Below, piece by piece: positions 37,413 to 46,100 of a stretch of DNA of 64,000 nucleotides. The position numbers and the translations under genes are program-made. Within the stretch, counting starts at the first letter, position 1; the number at the start of each line of letters is the position of its first letter. The notes below the pieces were generated by a model, which saw only the letters and a list, made by a program, of their open reading frames with translations, had not been told where the DNA came from and ran no database searches. The stretch is from Fodinibacter sp963811825 (lineage in GTDB: Bacteria > Actinomycetota > Actinomycetes > Actinomycetales > Dermatophilaceae), in the NCBI GenBank assembly GCA_963811825.1, contig CAWESS010000036.1, positions 1 to 64,000 of the forward strand. The letters are read 5' to 3'.

Positions 37413-38855
37413 GTGAGCAGCGACGAGGTGGACCCGGCCGGCGACCAGCCGCCGGCGGTCGACCTGCCAGAGGTCGAGCGGCACGCCAGCTGGTCCGAGC
37501 TGTTCTTCGACCTCGTCGCCGTCGCCGCGGTGGCCTCACTCGCGCACCTGCTCGCGACCGAGCTCGACTGGGCGTCGCTGGGGCTGTATGCCGTGCTCTT
37601 CCTCGCGGTGTGGCTCGCCTGGACGACGTTCATGCTCTACGGCAACGTCGCCGGCAGCCGCACCCACGTGCTGCGGCTGCTCATCGGGATGTTCGGGCTC
37701 GGGGTCATGGCCGCGTCGGTGCCCGGCGTGGCCCACACCCTGCTCGACGGCGGCCACGAGGACCGCGCGGTCACCGTGTTCGCGGTGGCGTACATCCTCA
37801 CCCGGGTCTACGGGGCGCAGTCCTGGCGGCCCGGCGAGGTGCTCCTGGACTTCCCGGTGGCCCAGCACACCATCGGGGTGCTGCCCTGGGTCGTGTCGCT
37901 GTGGACGCACCCGCCGGTGACCGTTGCGCTCTGGGCCCTGGGTGTGGCGCTGGACCTCTGGCTCGTTCTCGTCGTGTCGGGCGACGACATGCTCGAGCGC
38001 TACTCGAGCCGGATGGACCAGCTCACCGCCCGCGGGGCGAAGGCCCTGGACCGCTCCACCGGTCAGGGCGGTCGGCGAGGTGGACGACCGCGGCGTGAAC
38101 CGGCATCCACCGCCGATGGGGTGGCGACCGTCGTGGAGGCGGCTGGCGAGGTCGAGGGGGGCACTGCGCGGGGCGGCGGGTTCGCGGGGCGCGGTGGTCG
38201 GGTGCGCCAGGTGCTCAAGCCGGTGCCTGTCGCCACCGACCCGGGGCACCTCGCGGAGCGGCTCGGGGGGTTCGTCATCATCGTGCTCGGCGAGGGCGTG
38301 GTGCAGGTCGTGAACGCGGCGTCGAACACGGTGCCCGAGTCGGGGCTGTTCGTGGCCGGGCTGGCGTCGTTCGTGCTGCTTGCCGGGATGTTCGGGCTGT
38401 CCGTGCTGTACGGCTTTGCCGGGGTGCCGCACCTGCGCGGGGATGCTGTGGTGGCGCGGGCCGGGCTCGCCCTGCACTGCGTCGTCACAGGGGTGATCGC
38501 GACGGTGTCGGTGGGCCTGGCCTCGGTGGTCGAGCACGGCAGCGAGCCACTCGGCACCGGCCCGCGCTGGCTGCTCTGCGGTGCGGTGGCCGCGTACTTC
38601 CTCATCGGCCAGGTCGTCGCGATCGTGGTGCTCGGGCGGGCGGCCGTCGTGCGCACCCTGTGGATCTCGAGCGGTGTGGTCGTGCCCCTGCTGCTCGCAC
38701 TGCTCGGCGGCCCGTTGCCCGCATCGCTGCTGACCGCGGTGATCGCGCTCGTCGTCGTGGGGCAGGTCGCCGTCGAGGCGCGGTTGGAGGGCCGGGCGGG
38801 TGACCCCAGCGTGGACGAACCGGGGCCGGGGCCGGCTTCGCCCGGCGCCGGGTGA
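37413..38855 (+). CDS. LtrA-family membrane protein (low temperature requirement A)
   Basis: About 480 residues, intact. The family signature near the N-terminus is clear: VERHASWSELFFDLVAVAAV, with helices continuing to residue 210 (LYAVLFLAVWLAWTTFMLYG, LRLLIGMFGLGVMAASV). A basic, low-complexity cytoplasmic loop (GGRRGGRPRREPASTADG and following, residues 220-270) interrupts the helices. GFVIIVLGEGVVQVV then resumes the conserved part. LtrA proteins are multi-spanning membrane proteins of unclear biochemical role, first linked to growth at low temperature in Listeria. The GTG at 37413 is preferred; GTG at 37404 is possible. A Pro/Gly-rich tail ends the protein. Confidence 0.88.
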   Translation: MSSDEVDPAGDQPPAVDLPEVERHASWSELFFDLVAVAAVASLAHLLATELDWASLGLYAVLFLAVWLAWTTFMLYGNVAGSRTHVLRLLIGMFGLGVMAASVPGVAHTLLDGGHEDRAVTVFAVAYILTRVYGAQSWRPGEVLLDFPVAQHTIGVLPWVVSLWTHPPVTVALWALGVALDLWLVLVVSGDDMLERYSSRMDQLTARGAKALDRSTGQGGRRGGRPRREPASTADGVATVVEAAGEVEGGTARGGGFAGRGGRVRQVLKPVPVATDPGHLAERLGGFVIIVLGEGVVQVVNAASNTVPESGLFVAGLASFVLLAGMFGLSVLYGFAGVPHLRGDAVVARAGLALHCVVTGVIATVSVGLASVVEHGSEPLGTGPRWLLCGAVAAYFLIGQVVAIVVLGRAAVVRTLWISSGVVVPLLLALLGGPLPASLLTAVIALVVVGQVAVEARLEGRAGDPSVDEPGPGPASPGAG

Positions 38856-38883
38856 GTGCACGGCCGAGGATGCCGTCAGCCGC

Positions 38884-39765
38884 TCACCTGGCCAGGCGCA
38901 CCTCGTGGCCGAGCCGGGTCAGCTTGTCCGGGTTGCGCACGAAGTAGAGCGAGGCGACCACGCCGTCGACGGCCTCGATGGTGATGACGCTGTCGACCAC
39001 CCCGTCGATCACCGCGACCAGACCGGGCCGGCCGCCGACCAGCTCGACGCGCAGATCGACGTCGACGTCCTGCGGGGTGACCGCCTCGAGGAAGCGCAGC
39101 ACCTTGTCGCGGCCGAGGATCGGGCGCAGCGCCGCCTTGCGCACGCCGCCGCCGTCGGTGACGAGCAGGACGTCGGGCGAGAGCACGTCGATCAGCGCCT
39201 GGAGGTCGCCGGTGTCGGCGGCGACCCGGAACCGCTCGAGCACCGCGGCGTGCTCGGTGCGGTCGACGCGCTGCCGCGGGCGCCGGGCCGCCACGTGCTC
39301 GCGGGCCCGGTGGGCGATCTGCCGCACCGCGGCCGGGGTGCGGTCGACCCCCTCGGCGATCTCGTCGTAGGGCACGTCGAACACCTCGCGCAGCACGAAC
39401 ACGGCCCGCTCCACCGGGGTGAGGGTCTGCAGCACCAGGAGCATCGCGGTCGACACGCTGTCGGCCAGCTCCACGTCGTCCGCGACGTCGGGCACGGTGA
39501 GCAGGGGTTCGGGCAGCCAGGGCCCGACGTACGTCTCCCTCTGTCTGCTCACCGTGCGGAAGCGGTTGAGCGACAGCCGGATCACGATCCGCACCAGGTA
39601 GGCACGCGGGTCGCGCACCGTCGTGGGGTCGACGCGCGACCAGCGCAGCCAGGCCTCCTGCACGACGTCCTCGGCGTCCGCCGCGACCTCGAGCATCTCG
39701 TAGGCCACCGTGAAGAGCAGCGGCCGCAGCGACTCGAACTCCGCCGCGTCGGGACCCTCGGTCAT
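38884..39765 (-). CDS. ECF41-family RNA polymerase sigma factor
   Basis: A 293-residue intact protein. Sigma region 2 (LLFTVAYEMLEVAADAEDVV, EAWLRWSRVDPTTVRDPRAY) and region 4 (LTPVERAVFVLREVFDVPYD, RTPAAVRQIAHRAREHV) are followed by a SnoaL-like C-terminal domain. All three ECF41 signatures are seen: WLPEP between the sigma regions, DGGG (LLVTDGGGVRKAAL) and NPDKL (YFVRNPDKLTRL). In ECF41 the C-terminal extension acts in place of an anti-sigma factor. The ATG at 39765 overlaps the stop of the upstream decarboxylase gene by 4 bases, the classic ECF41 arrangement. Confidence 0.95.
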   Translation of the reverse strand: MTEGPDAAEFESLRPLLFTVAYEMLEVAADAEDVVQEAWLRWSRVDPTTVRDPRAYLVRIVIRLSLNRFRTVSRQRETYVGPWLPEPLLTVPDVADDVELADSVSTAMLLVLQTLTPVERAVFVLREVFDVPYDEIAEGVDRTPAAVRQIAHRAREHVAARRPRQRVDRTEHAAVLERFRVAADTGDLQALIDVLSPDVLLVTDGGGVRKAALRPILGRDKVLRFLEAVTPQDVDVDLRVELVGGRPGLVAVIDGVVDSVITIEAVDGVVASLYFVRNPDKLTRLGHEVRLAR

Positions 39766-40337
39766 GCGTGAGAGGGTACGGCCAGCGGCAGCTCGCAGAC
39801 GTCGGAGAAGCCCTGCGACTGCAGGCCGGCGGCGCTGTTGAACCGCGAGCGCATGTTCTCCAGGGCGACGAGCTGGGTGAGCTCGACGACGGCCTTGACC
39901 CCGAGCGCCTCCTGGAGGCGGTGGCTGAGCTCGTCGTCGACGGCGCAGGGCGTGGCGCTCATCGCCTCGGCGTACTCCAGGACGTCGCGCTCGAGCGGGG
40001 TGAACACGTCGGACTCGCGCCAGCGGGGCACCTCGCGCACCTTGGCCTCGTCGAGGCCCTCGTCGTGGGCCATGAAGTAGCCGAAGTCGGTGCACCAGCT
40101 GCAGCCGATGACGGCGGCGCTGGCGATCTGGGCGAAGGAGGCCAGGTGCGGGTCGAGGGCGTCCCACTTGGCCACCTTGCGCTCGAAGCCGAGCACGGCG
40201 TTCATGACCTTCTTGTGGTGCCAGACGACGTACGCGGTGTCCGGCACGTCGCCCCAGGTGCGTCGGGCGTAGGCCTTGAGCAGGGCGGCGTACGGGCCGC
40301 TCATCTCGGCGGCGGGGATGCGGAAGGTGCTGGGCAC
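39762..40337 (-). CDS. Carboxymuconolactone decarboxylase-family protein (ECF41 partner)
   Basis: A 191-residue intact protein of the CMD/AhpD-like fold. The redox-active CxxC is in AVIGCSWCTDFGYFMAHDEG. Neighbouring helices read LDPHLASFAQIASA and VFTPLERDVLEYAEAMSATP, with conserved acidic and histidine residues. CMD, oxidoreductase or epimerase genes are the usual partners and main targets of ECF41 sigma factors, and a matching promoter lies just upstream (40389-40415). The ATG at 40337 begins MPSTFRIPAAEMSGPYAALL. A role in peroxide or thiol stress is plausible but not shown. Confidence 0.93.
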   Translation of the reverse strand: MPSTFRIPAAEMSGPYAALLKAYARRTWGDVPDTAYVVWHHKKVMNAVLGFERKVAKWDALDPHLASFAQIASAAVIGCSWCTDFGYFMAHDEGLDEAKVREVPRWRESDVFTPLERDVLEYAEAMSATPCAVDDELSHRLQEALGVKAVVELTQLVALENMRSRFNSAAGLQSQGFSDVCELPLAVPSHA

Positions 40338-40388
40338 GGTGCCCTCCTGGTGTCGAGGGGGCGGCCCGGGTGGCCGTCCACCCCTTCA

Positions 40389-40415
40389 GACACCACTCGG
40401 CTGCCCGTTGTGACA
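40389..40415 (-). promoter_or_regulatory. ECF41-type promoter
   Basis: On the minus strand TGTCACA (40409-40415), a 16-bp spacer and TGTC (40389-40392) match the bipartite ECF41 promoter TGTCACA-N16-CGTC with one mismatch. It is 52 bp upstream of the decarboxylase start. Confidence 0.7.
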
Positions 40416-40494
40416 CCTGGTGCGGATCGGACCTTCGACTCATTCCGGATGCCGTCCGCCCCGCTGTGTGGGTGGGCGGTGGTTGGGTGGGTGC

Positions 40495-41124
40495 ATGGCT
40501 GGCAGGAAGCAGACGGCACCGTCGACGGTCGAGGCGACCGGGTCGTGGGAGACCCACCCGGTGACACCCGACCGGTTCGAGGACTTCGCCGACGTCATCA
40601 ACCCCAACCGCCGCGCGGAATCGTGCTGGTGCCTGTCGCACCGGATCCGACAACAGGAGATCCGCGAGCTCGGTGGCGACGGGCCCGACGGCCGTGAGAA
40701 GGCGATGCGTGCGCTGTGCGAGCGCGAGCACCCGCCCGGCGTCGTCACCTACCTCGACGGGGTCGCCGTCGGCTGGTGCAACATCGGGCCGCGCTCGGAG
40801 ATCTCGCGCCTGGTGCACTCGAAGCTCATCCTGCCGACCGACGACCTGCCGGTGTGGAGCATCGTCTGCGTCGTGGTGCGGGGCGGGCACCGTCGCAAGG
40901 GTGTGGTGGGGCACCTGCTCGAGGGTGCGGTCGCCTACGCCGCCGCCAACGGCGCACCGGCCGTCGAGGCGCACCCGGTCGACCCGCCGGGGCGGATGGA
41001 CACGACCATGGCGTTCGTCGGCACGCGCTCGATGTTCGAGCGCGCCGGGTTCGAGGTGGTCGGCACGACGGATGCCGTCGCGAGCAGGATGCCGCGCATC
41101 GTCATGCGCCGCACGCTGGCCTGA
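40495..41124 (+). CDS. GNAT-family acetyltransferase
   Basis: A 209-residue intact protein. The acetyl-CoA-binding signature R/Q-x-x-G-x-G/A is represented by VVVRGGHRRKGVVGHLLEGA (residues 126-145). It follows VGWCNIGPRSEISRLVHSK on the central strands. The C-terminal SMFERAGFEVVGTTDAVASR is the usual last strand-helix. An unusual N-terminal segment has SCWCLSHRIRQQE, with two cysteines. Similar proteins are annotated as GNAT enzymes of unknown substrate. The ATG at 40495 follows GGTGGGTGC, a weak site. Confidence 0.85.
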   Translation: MAGRKQTAPSTVEATGSWETHPVTPDRFEDFADVINPNRRAESCWCLSHRIRQQEIRELGGDGPDGREKAMRALCEREHPPGVVTYLDGVAVGWCNIGPRSEISRLVHSKLILPTDDLPVWSIVCVVVRGGHRRKGVVGHLLEGAVAYAAANGAPAVEAHPVDPPGRMDTTMAFVGTRSMFERAGFEVVGTTDAVASRMPRIVMRRTLA

Positions 41125-41138
41125 GGAACGCGTCCCCT

Positions 41139-41172
41139 GTCCCCACATCGACCAATAGGTCACTGTGGGGAC
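41139..41172. terminator. Bidirectional terminator between convergent genes
   Basis: GTCCCCACA / TGTGGGGAC forms a 9-bp perfect stem, and a nested GACC-aata-GGTC stem sits inside the loop. It lies between the GNAT gene and the oppositely oriented oxidoreductase gene. Confidence 0.75.
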
Positions 41173-41185
41173 GCCCCCAGCGAGT

Positions 41186-42162
41186 TCAGGAAGGGCGCAC
41201 CGCGATCACGAGGTTGCCGACCTTGCGGCCGCTCTCGGCGTAGCGATACGCCTCGACGATGTCCTCGAGCGGGTAGGTGCGGTCGATCACCGGCCGGAGC
41301 GCCCCGCTCTCCAGACGGGCGCGCAGGTACTCGAGCACCTCGGGCGTCTCCATCGGGAACGGGAAGACGACCCGTCGGGTCCTCCCCCGCGTGGCCTTGG
41401 TCGCGAGCGGCAGCACGAGGTTCTGGCCGAACGGACCCAGGTCGGACGAGACGTAGATCCCGCCGGGCACGAGGATCCGGCGGCAGGCCTGGAAGGTGCT
41501 CTTGCCCACCATGTCCAGGACGGCATCGAAGGTCAGCCCCGTCCGCGTGAAGTCAAGGGTCTCGTGGTCGATGACGTGTTCGGCCCCGAGTCGCCGCACG
41601 AGCCCGAGGTTGGCGGTCGGCGCCGTCGCGCTGACGTGCACGCCGAGGTCCACGAGCAGCATCACTGCCGCTGACCCGATCGCGCCCGTCGCGCCGTGCA
41701 CGAGCACCCGCTGTCCGGACTCGATCCCCGCGCGCCGGATCGCGGACAGCGCGTAGTGCGCGCCCTCCGTCGACGCTGCCGCGGTGGCGAAGTCGACTCC
41801 GTCCGGCACCGGGCGACGAGCGAGGTCGCGCCCACGGCGACGAACTCGGCGTGCGTGCCGAAGCGCCCCTCGGCGTAGCCGAACACCTCGTCTCCGGGCG
41901 CGAAACGGGTGACCTCCCGGCCGACGCGCTCGACGACCCCGGCGTACTCCGTGCCCCAGACCGGGATGCTCGGACGACGCACGCCGGTCAGCCCTCGGAT
42001 GATGAAGGGCTTCGCGGCGCGGTACCCGCAGTCGGTGCGGTTCACGGTGGTGGCGTGCACCCGCACGAGCAGGTCGTCGGCGCCGACCTCCGGCACCGGG
42101 GCGTCGTCGACGACCCGCACCACCTCCGGAGGGCCGTAGCCCTGGCTCACCGCGGCCCTCAT
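41186..42162 (-). CDS. MDR-family NAD(P)H quinone oxidoreductase-like protein
   Basis: About 325 residues with one frame change near 41815. A medium-chain dehydrogenase/reductase: N-terminal GroES-like domain (MRAAVSQGYGPPEVVRVVDD, VRVHATTVNRTDCGYR, WGTEYAGVVERVG, FAPGDEVFGY). The cofactor-binding Rossmann motif VLVHGATGAIGSAAVMLLVD is followed by GAEHVIDHE and LDMVGKSTFQ. The structural zinc cysteines are absent, placing it with zinc-independent quinone reductase-like enzymes. The C-terminal YPLEDIVEAYRYAESGRKVG is characteristic. The ATG is at 42162. The substrate is unknown. Confidence 0.92.
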
Positions 42163-42222
42163 GCCCGAGAGGCTACTCGCGCCACCCAGCCCACACCCAG
42201 CGCACGCGTGCCACGCACCACC

Positions 42223-42271
42223 GCGACCGGACCGCAACCGGACCGCAACTTCTGGCCCGAAACCGCAACCG
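42223..42271 (+). promoter_or_regulatory. SARP-type operator cluster 1
   Basis: Heptamers GCGACCG (42223), GCAACCG (42234) and GCAACTT (42245) are spaced exactly 11 bp, with a further GCAACCG at 42265. Eleven-bp-phased direct heptamer repeats are the hallmark of sites bound by SARP/AfsR-type DNA-binding domains. A TACCGT hexamer (42306-42311) lies downstream as a possible -10. A SARP protein is encoded nearby at 43140. Confidence 0.6.
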
Positions 42272-42322
42272 GACGGCATCCGCGTGGCGCGACCCGCAAA
42301 CCTTCTACCGTAAGGCCAGGCC

Positions 42323-42433
42323 GTGATCGAGGTCGGCAGGATCGGCTGGCTGACGTACTCCGCGGACTGGGAGGAGTCGGCGGTCATCCTGCCCGGCCAG
42401 CCCCCCGGCGCGACCTGCCCCGACGCCGCCTGA
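42323..42433 (+). pseudogene. C-terminal remnant of a second SARP-STAND-WD40 gene
   Basis: Thirty-six codons read IEVGRIGWLTYSADWEESAV then ILPGQPPGATCPDAA and stop. The C-terminus of the gene at 43140-48183 reads GWLTFSADSRQLTV, about 40 further residues, and then EESAVILPGQPPRPTCPEPA. The short ORF thus joins two separated pieces of the same C-terminus, as expected after an internal deletion in a paralogue. It has a GTG start of its own, so expression as a small peptide cannot be excluded. Confidence 0.6.
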
Positions 42434-42474
42434 CCCCGACATTTCGGCGGTTTCGTGGGCCGGTCGCGGTCGGC

Positions 42475-42503
42475 GCGACCAGACGACGACCGGGCCGCGA
42501 CCG
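42475..42503 (+). promoter_or_regulatory. SARP-type operator cluster 2
   Basis: GCGACCA (42475), ACGACCG (42486) and GCGACCG (42497) are phased at exactly 11 bp and followed by GCATCCGCCA. The whole arrangement, including that trailing decamer, recurs at 48345-48383. It is about 80 bp upstream of the secreted-protein gene at 42581. Confidence 0.7.
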
Positions 42504-42580
42504 GCATCCGCCAACCTCCGGTCACCGGGCAGACCGCCCGAACCACGTCGGACAATGTCCGCCGAGCCAAGGAGCACCCG

Positions 42581-43090
42581 ATGTCCGCACGTCGCCTCAT
42601 CGCCACCGCCCTCTCGACCGCAGCCCTCGCCGCGGGCACCGCCTTCGCGGCCGCGCCCGCCCAGGCCGCCGGCCCGACCCACTCCGTGGAGGAGATGGAC
42701 TTCACGATCCCGGCCCACCCGTACTACAGCGAGGTCTGCGGCTTCCCCATCGAGCTGCACGTGTGGGGCAGCTTCAACATCGTGACGTGGACCGACGACA
42801 GCGGGGCCGTCACCAAGGAGATCCGCACCTTCCGCTTCCAGAGCACGTCGACCGCCAACGGCATCAGCATCCGTGGCCGCTCCATCGGTCCCGAGATCCG
42901 GACCCTCAACGATGACGGCACCAGCGAGGTCCGCATCATGGGCGTGGTGAACCGGCACGTCCCGGGCGAGGGGATGGTGACGATGCACGCCGGCTACACC
43001 CTCGTGTTCATCGACGGCGACGTGGAGGTCGAGGTCGACTCGGCTGGCCCCCGTGAGGACGTCGCCCTGATCTGCTCGGCGTTCGCCTGA
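42581..43090 (+). CDS. Small secreted protein of the SARP-STAND locus
   Basis: A 169-residue intact protein. A Sec signal peptide (SARRLIATALSTAALAAGTA) with cleavage after the AAAPAQAA region is followed by a beta-rich mature domain (MDFTIPAHPYYSEVCGFPIE, LHVWGSFNIVTWTDDSGAVT, GYTLVFIDGDVEVEVD). Two cysteines (in SEVCGF and ALICSAFA) could form a disulfide. AAGGAG precedes the ATG at 42581. Immediately downstream lies the large regulator gene, and an 11-bp-phased heptamer cluster lies upstream. It resembles hypothetical secreted actinobacterial proteins; no enzymatic motif is seen. Confidence 0.8.
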   Translation: MSARRLIATALSTAALAAGTAFAAAPAQAAGPTHSVEEMDFTIPAHPYYSEVCGFPIELHVWGSFNIVTWTDDSGAVTKEIRTFRFQSTSTANGISIRGRSIGPEIRTLNDDGTSEVRIMGVVNRHVPGEGMVTMHAGYTLVFIDGDVEVEVDSAGPREDVALICSAFA

Positions 43091-43139
43091 TCGCACCAAA
43101 GTCCTCGTCACGGTGCCCGGCCGTCCCTACAGTGAGCCC

Positions 43140-46100
43140 GTGGATTTCTCCGTCCTTGGCCCGCTCCGCGTGGAGGGGTCTCGTGGTGCCATCGAGATCC
43201 GTGGTGCCAAGGAACGGCTGCTGCTCGCCCGGCTCGTGGCCGCCGGAGGGCACCTCGTCCCGTCGAGCGAGCTCGTCGCCACCCTGTGGGGCGACGAGCC
43301 GCCGGCGAGCGCCGCCAAGTCGCTCCAGACCTTCGTGCTGCGCGTGCGCAACGCGCTCGAGCCCGACCGGCACGGCAGCCCCACGCTGCTCATCACCGAG
43401 GGCCCGGGGTACCGGCTCGCGGTCGACCCGACCCAGGTGGATGCCGAGCGGTTCGCCCGGCTGGCCCGCATGGGCGAGCGGTCGCTCGCGGACGGGCGGG
43501 CCGAGCACGCCACCGCGACGCTCACCGAGGCCCTGTCGCTCTGGCGGGGGCCGGCGTATGCCGGGTTCGAGGGTGCCGAGTTCGCCGAGGCCGAGGCACG
43601 TCGGCTCGGCGAGCTCAGGCTCGGCACGGCGGAGGACCGCCTGGCCGCAGAGCTCGCCCTGGGCCGGGCGGCAGCCGTGGTTCCCGAGCTGGAACGGCTC
43701 GTCGGCGAGCACCCGATGCGCGAACGCCTGTGGGAGATGCTCGTCACCGCGCTGTACCGGGCCGGGCGCCAGGGCGACGCCCTCGGTGCCTACGACCGGG
43801 CGCGGGCGGTGCTGGCCGACGAGCTGGGGGTCGACCCCGGGCCGGGTCTGCGGGCCGTCCATGCCCGGGTGCTGGCCCACGACCCGACGCTGGGCTCCCC
43901 CACCGGCCGGCTCTCGCTGCCCGCCGAGCTGCGCCCCGCCAGAGAGCTCGTCGGTCGCGACGAGGAGCTCGGGCGGCTGCGGCAGGCATGGCGGGTGGCT
44001 GTCCGGGGTGAGCCGGGCACCGTGGTCGTGCGAGGCCCCGAGGGCGGCGGCGGCACCGCCCTGGCCGCGGCGCTCGCCGCGGAGGTCGCCCGCGAGGGCG
44101 CGCTCGTGCGCTACCGGTCCGCTGGCTCAGCCCCCGCTGACCCCACCCACCGCCGTGGTGACGGACGACGGAGACCGGGGCGACGGCATCCCCGTGCTGC
44201 TCGTCTGCGACCACACCGACCACGACGTCGGGGTCGCCCACCAACGGCGCCACCCCGCCGACTCTCACCCTGAGGCTCAGCGGGCACCTCGGCCCGGTGC
44301 CCGACGGCGTCGACCTCATCGAGCTCACCCCGCTGACAGCACCCGAGGTGCGCCGGGTGCTCGCCGACCACCTGCCGGCGGAGGAGGCCGAGCGTGTCGC
44401 CGAGGCGATCCATGCACGCACCGGTGGCTGGCCCGGGGCGGTGCACCGGGCCGCCGTCGACGCCGCCCGCGACCTCGCGGTGAACCGCGTCGGCGCCGCA
44501 GCGACACTCACCGGAGCGACGAGCGCTGAACTGGCCAGCGCGAGAGCCGAACTCGTCGACAGCGTCGCCCAGCTGCGCGACACCACAGCGCCCGCGGAGG
44601 CGCCGGACCCCCGCATCTGCCCGTGGCGCGGCCTCGCCTCGTATGCCGTGGAGGACGCCCGCTGGTTCGCGGGCCGTGAGCGGCTCGTCGCCGAGCTCGT
44701 GGCCCGGCTGGCCGGCAGCCGCCTGCTCGCCCTGGTCGGGGCGTCGGGCTCGGGGAAGTCCTCGGCACTGCAGGCCGGCCTGCTGGCCGCGCTGGCCACG
44801 GACGTGCTCCCGGGCAGCGGCGGCTGGCGGGTCGTGAGCCTGCGGCCGGGCGCGCATCCCCTGCGCGAGCTCGCCCGCCGTTCGCTCGGGCCGACGGGGC
44901 GCGATGACGTGGCCGACCTGCTGACGCACCTCGTCACGGCATCCGGGGAGCACGAGGGGCGCACCGTCGTCGTCGTGGACCAGTTCGAGGAGGTGTGGAC
45001 GGTCTGCACGAGCGAGACCGAGCGCACCCAGTTCCTCGACACCCTCGCCGACCTCGCGACCGACCCGCGGTCCTCGGTGTGCGTCGTCATCGCGGTGCGT
45101 GCGGACTTCATGGGCGAGCTCGCCGACCACGACACCCTGCGGGCCCTCGTCGGCGACGGCACCGTGCTCGTCGGCCCGATGACGCCCGCGGAGGTGCGTC
45201 GGGCCGTGGAGCGACCCGCGGCATCCGCGCGGCTCGTGCTCGACGACGGCCTGGCCGACACCGTGGTCAGCGACGCCGGCGACGAGCCGGGGCTGCTCCC
45301 CCTGCTGTCCACGGCGATGGCCCAGCTCTGGGAGCGGCGCGACGGGCACGGCCCTGACCTACGCCGCGTACGTGGGGCTCGGCGGGCTGAGCGGAGCGAT
45401 CGCGACGGTCGCCGAGGAGACGTATGCCGGGCTGTCCGAGGACGAGCAGGACACCACACGCCTGCTGTTGCTCCGGCTGGCTGGCCCGGGCGATGGTGCG
45501 GGTGTCACGCGGCGGCGGGTGCCGCTGCGCGAGGTGGAGTCGTTGCCGCACAGCGGTATTCGCCAGGTGGTGGAGGAGCTGGCCGCTGCCCGCCTGCTCA
45601 CGGTGTCCGACGGGCACGTCGAGGTCGCGCACGAGGCGCTGTTCCGGGAGTGGCCGCGGCTGCGCACCTGGCTCATCGAGGATGCCGCGGGGCGGGCCGT
45701 GCAGCGCCGCCTCGCCGTCGCGGCGGCCGAGTGGGACGCGGACGGTCGCGAGGGGTCGGGGCTATGGGGCGGCACCCGGCTCGCGTCGGGGCTCGAGGTC
45801 GCCGAGGCCAAGCCGGACGAGCTGACGCCTGTCGAGCACGAGTTCCTCACCGCCGGCCGGGAGGTCCTGGATGCCGAGCAGCGCGCAGCCGAGACGCGCG
45901 CGGCCGCGGCGGCCCGGCAGAACCGCCGGCTCCGGTGGCTCGTCGCCGGCATCGGGGTCGTGCTCGTCGCGGCCCTGGTCGCGGGCTTCATGGCGTGGCG
46001 TTCCCAGCAGGAGGCGCAGGCGGCGTCACTGTCGGCGGAGGCCAAGCGCCTTGCGGCGAGCGCATTGAACATCGAGTACCCGGACACCGCCCTCCTGACC

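Noticed and set aside
41139..41172. Hairpin considered as a riboswitch or small RNA
   Set aside because: It lies between convergent stops and has simple stem geometry, which fits a bidirectional terminator.
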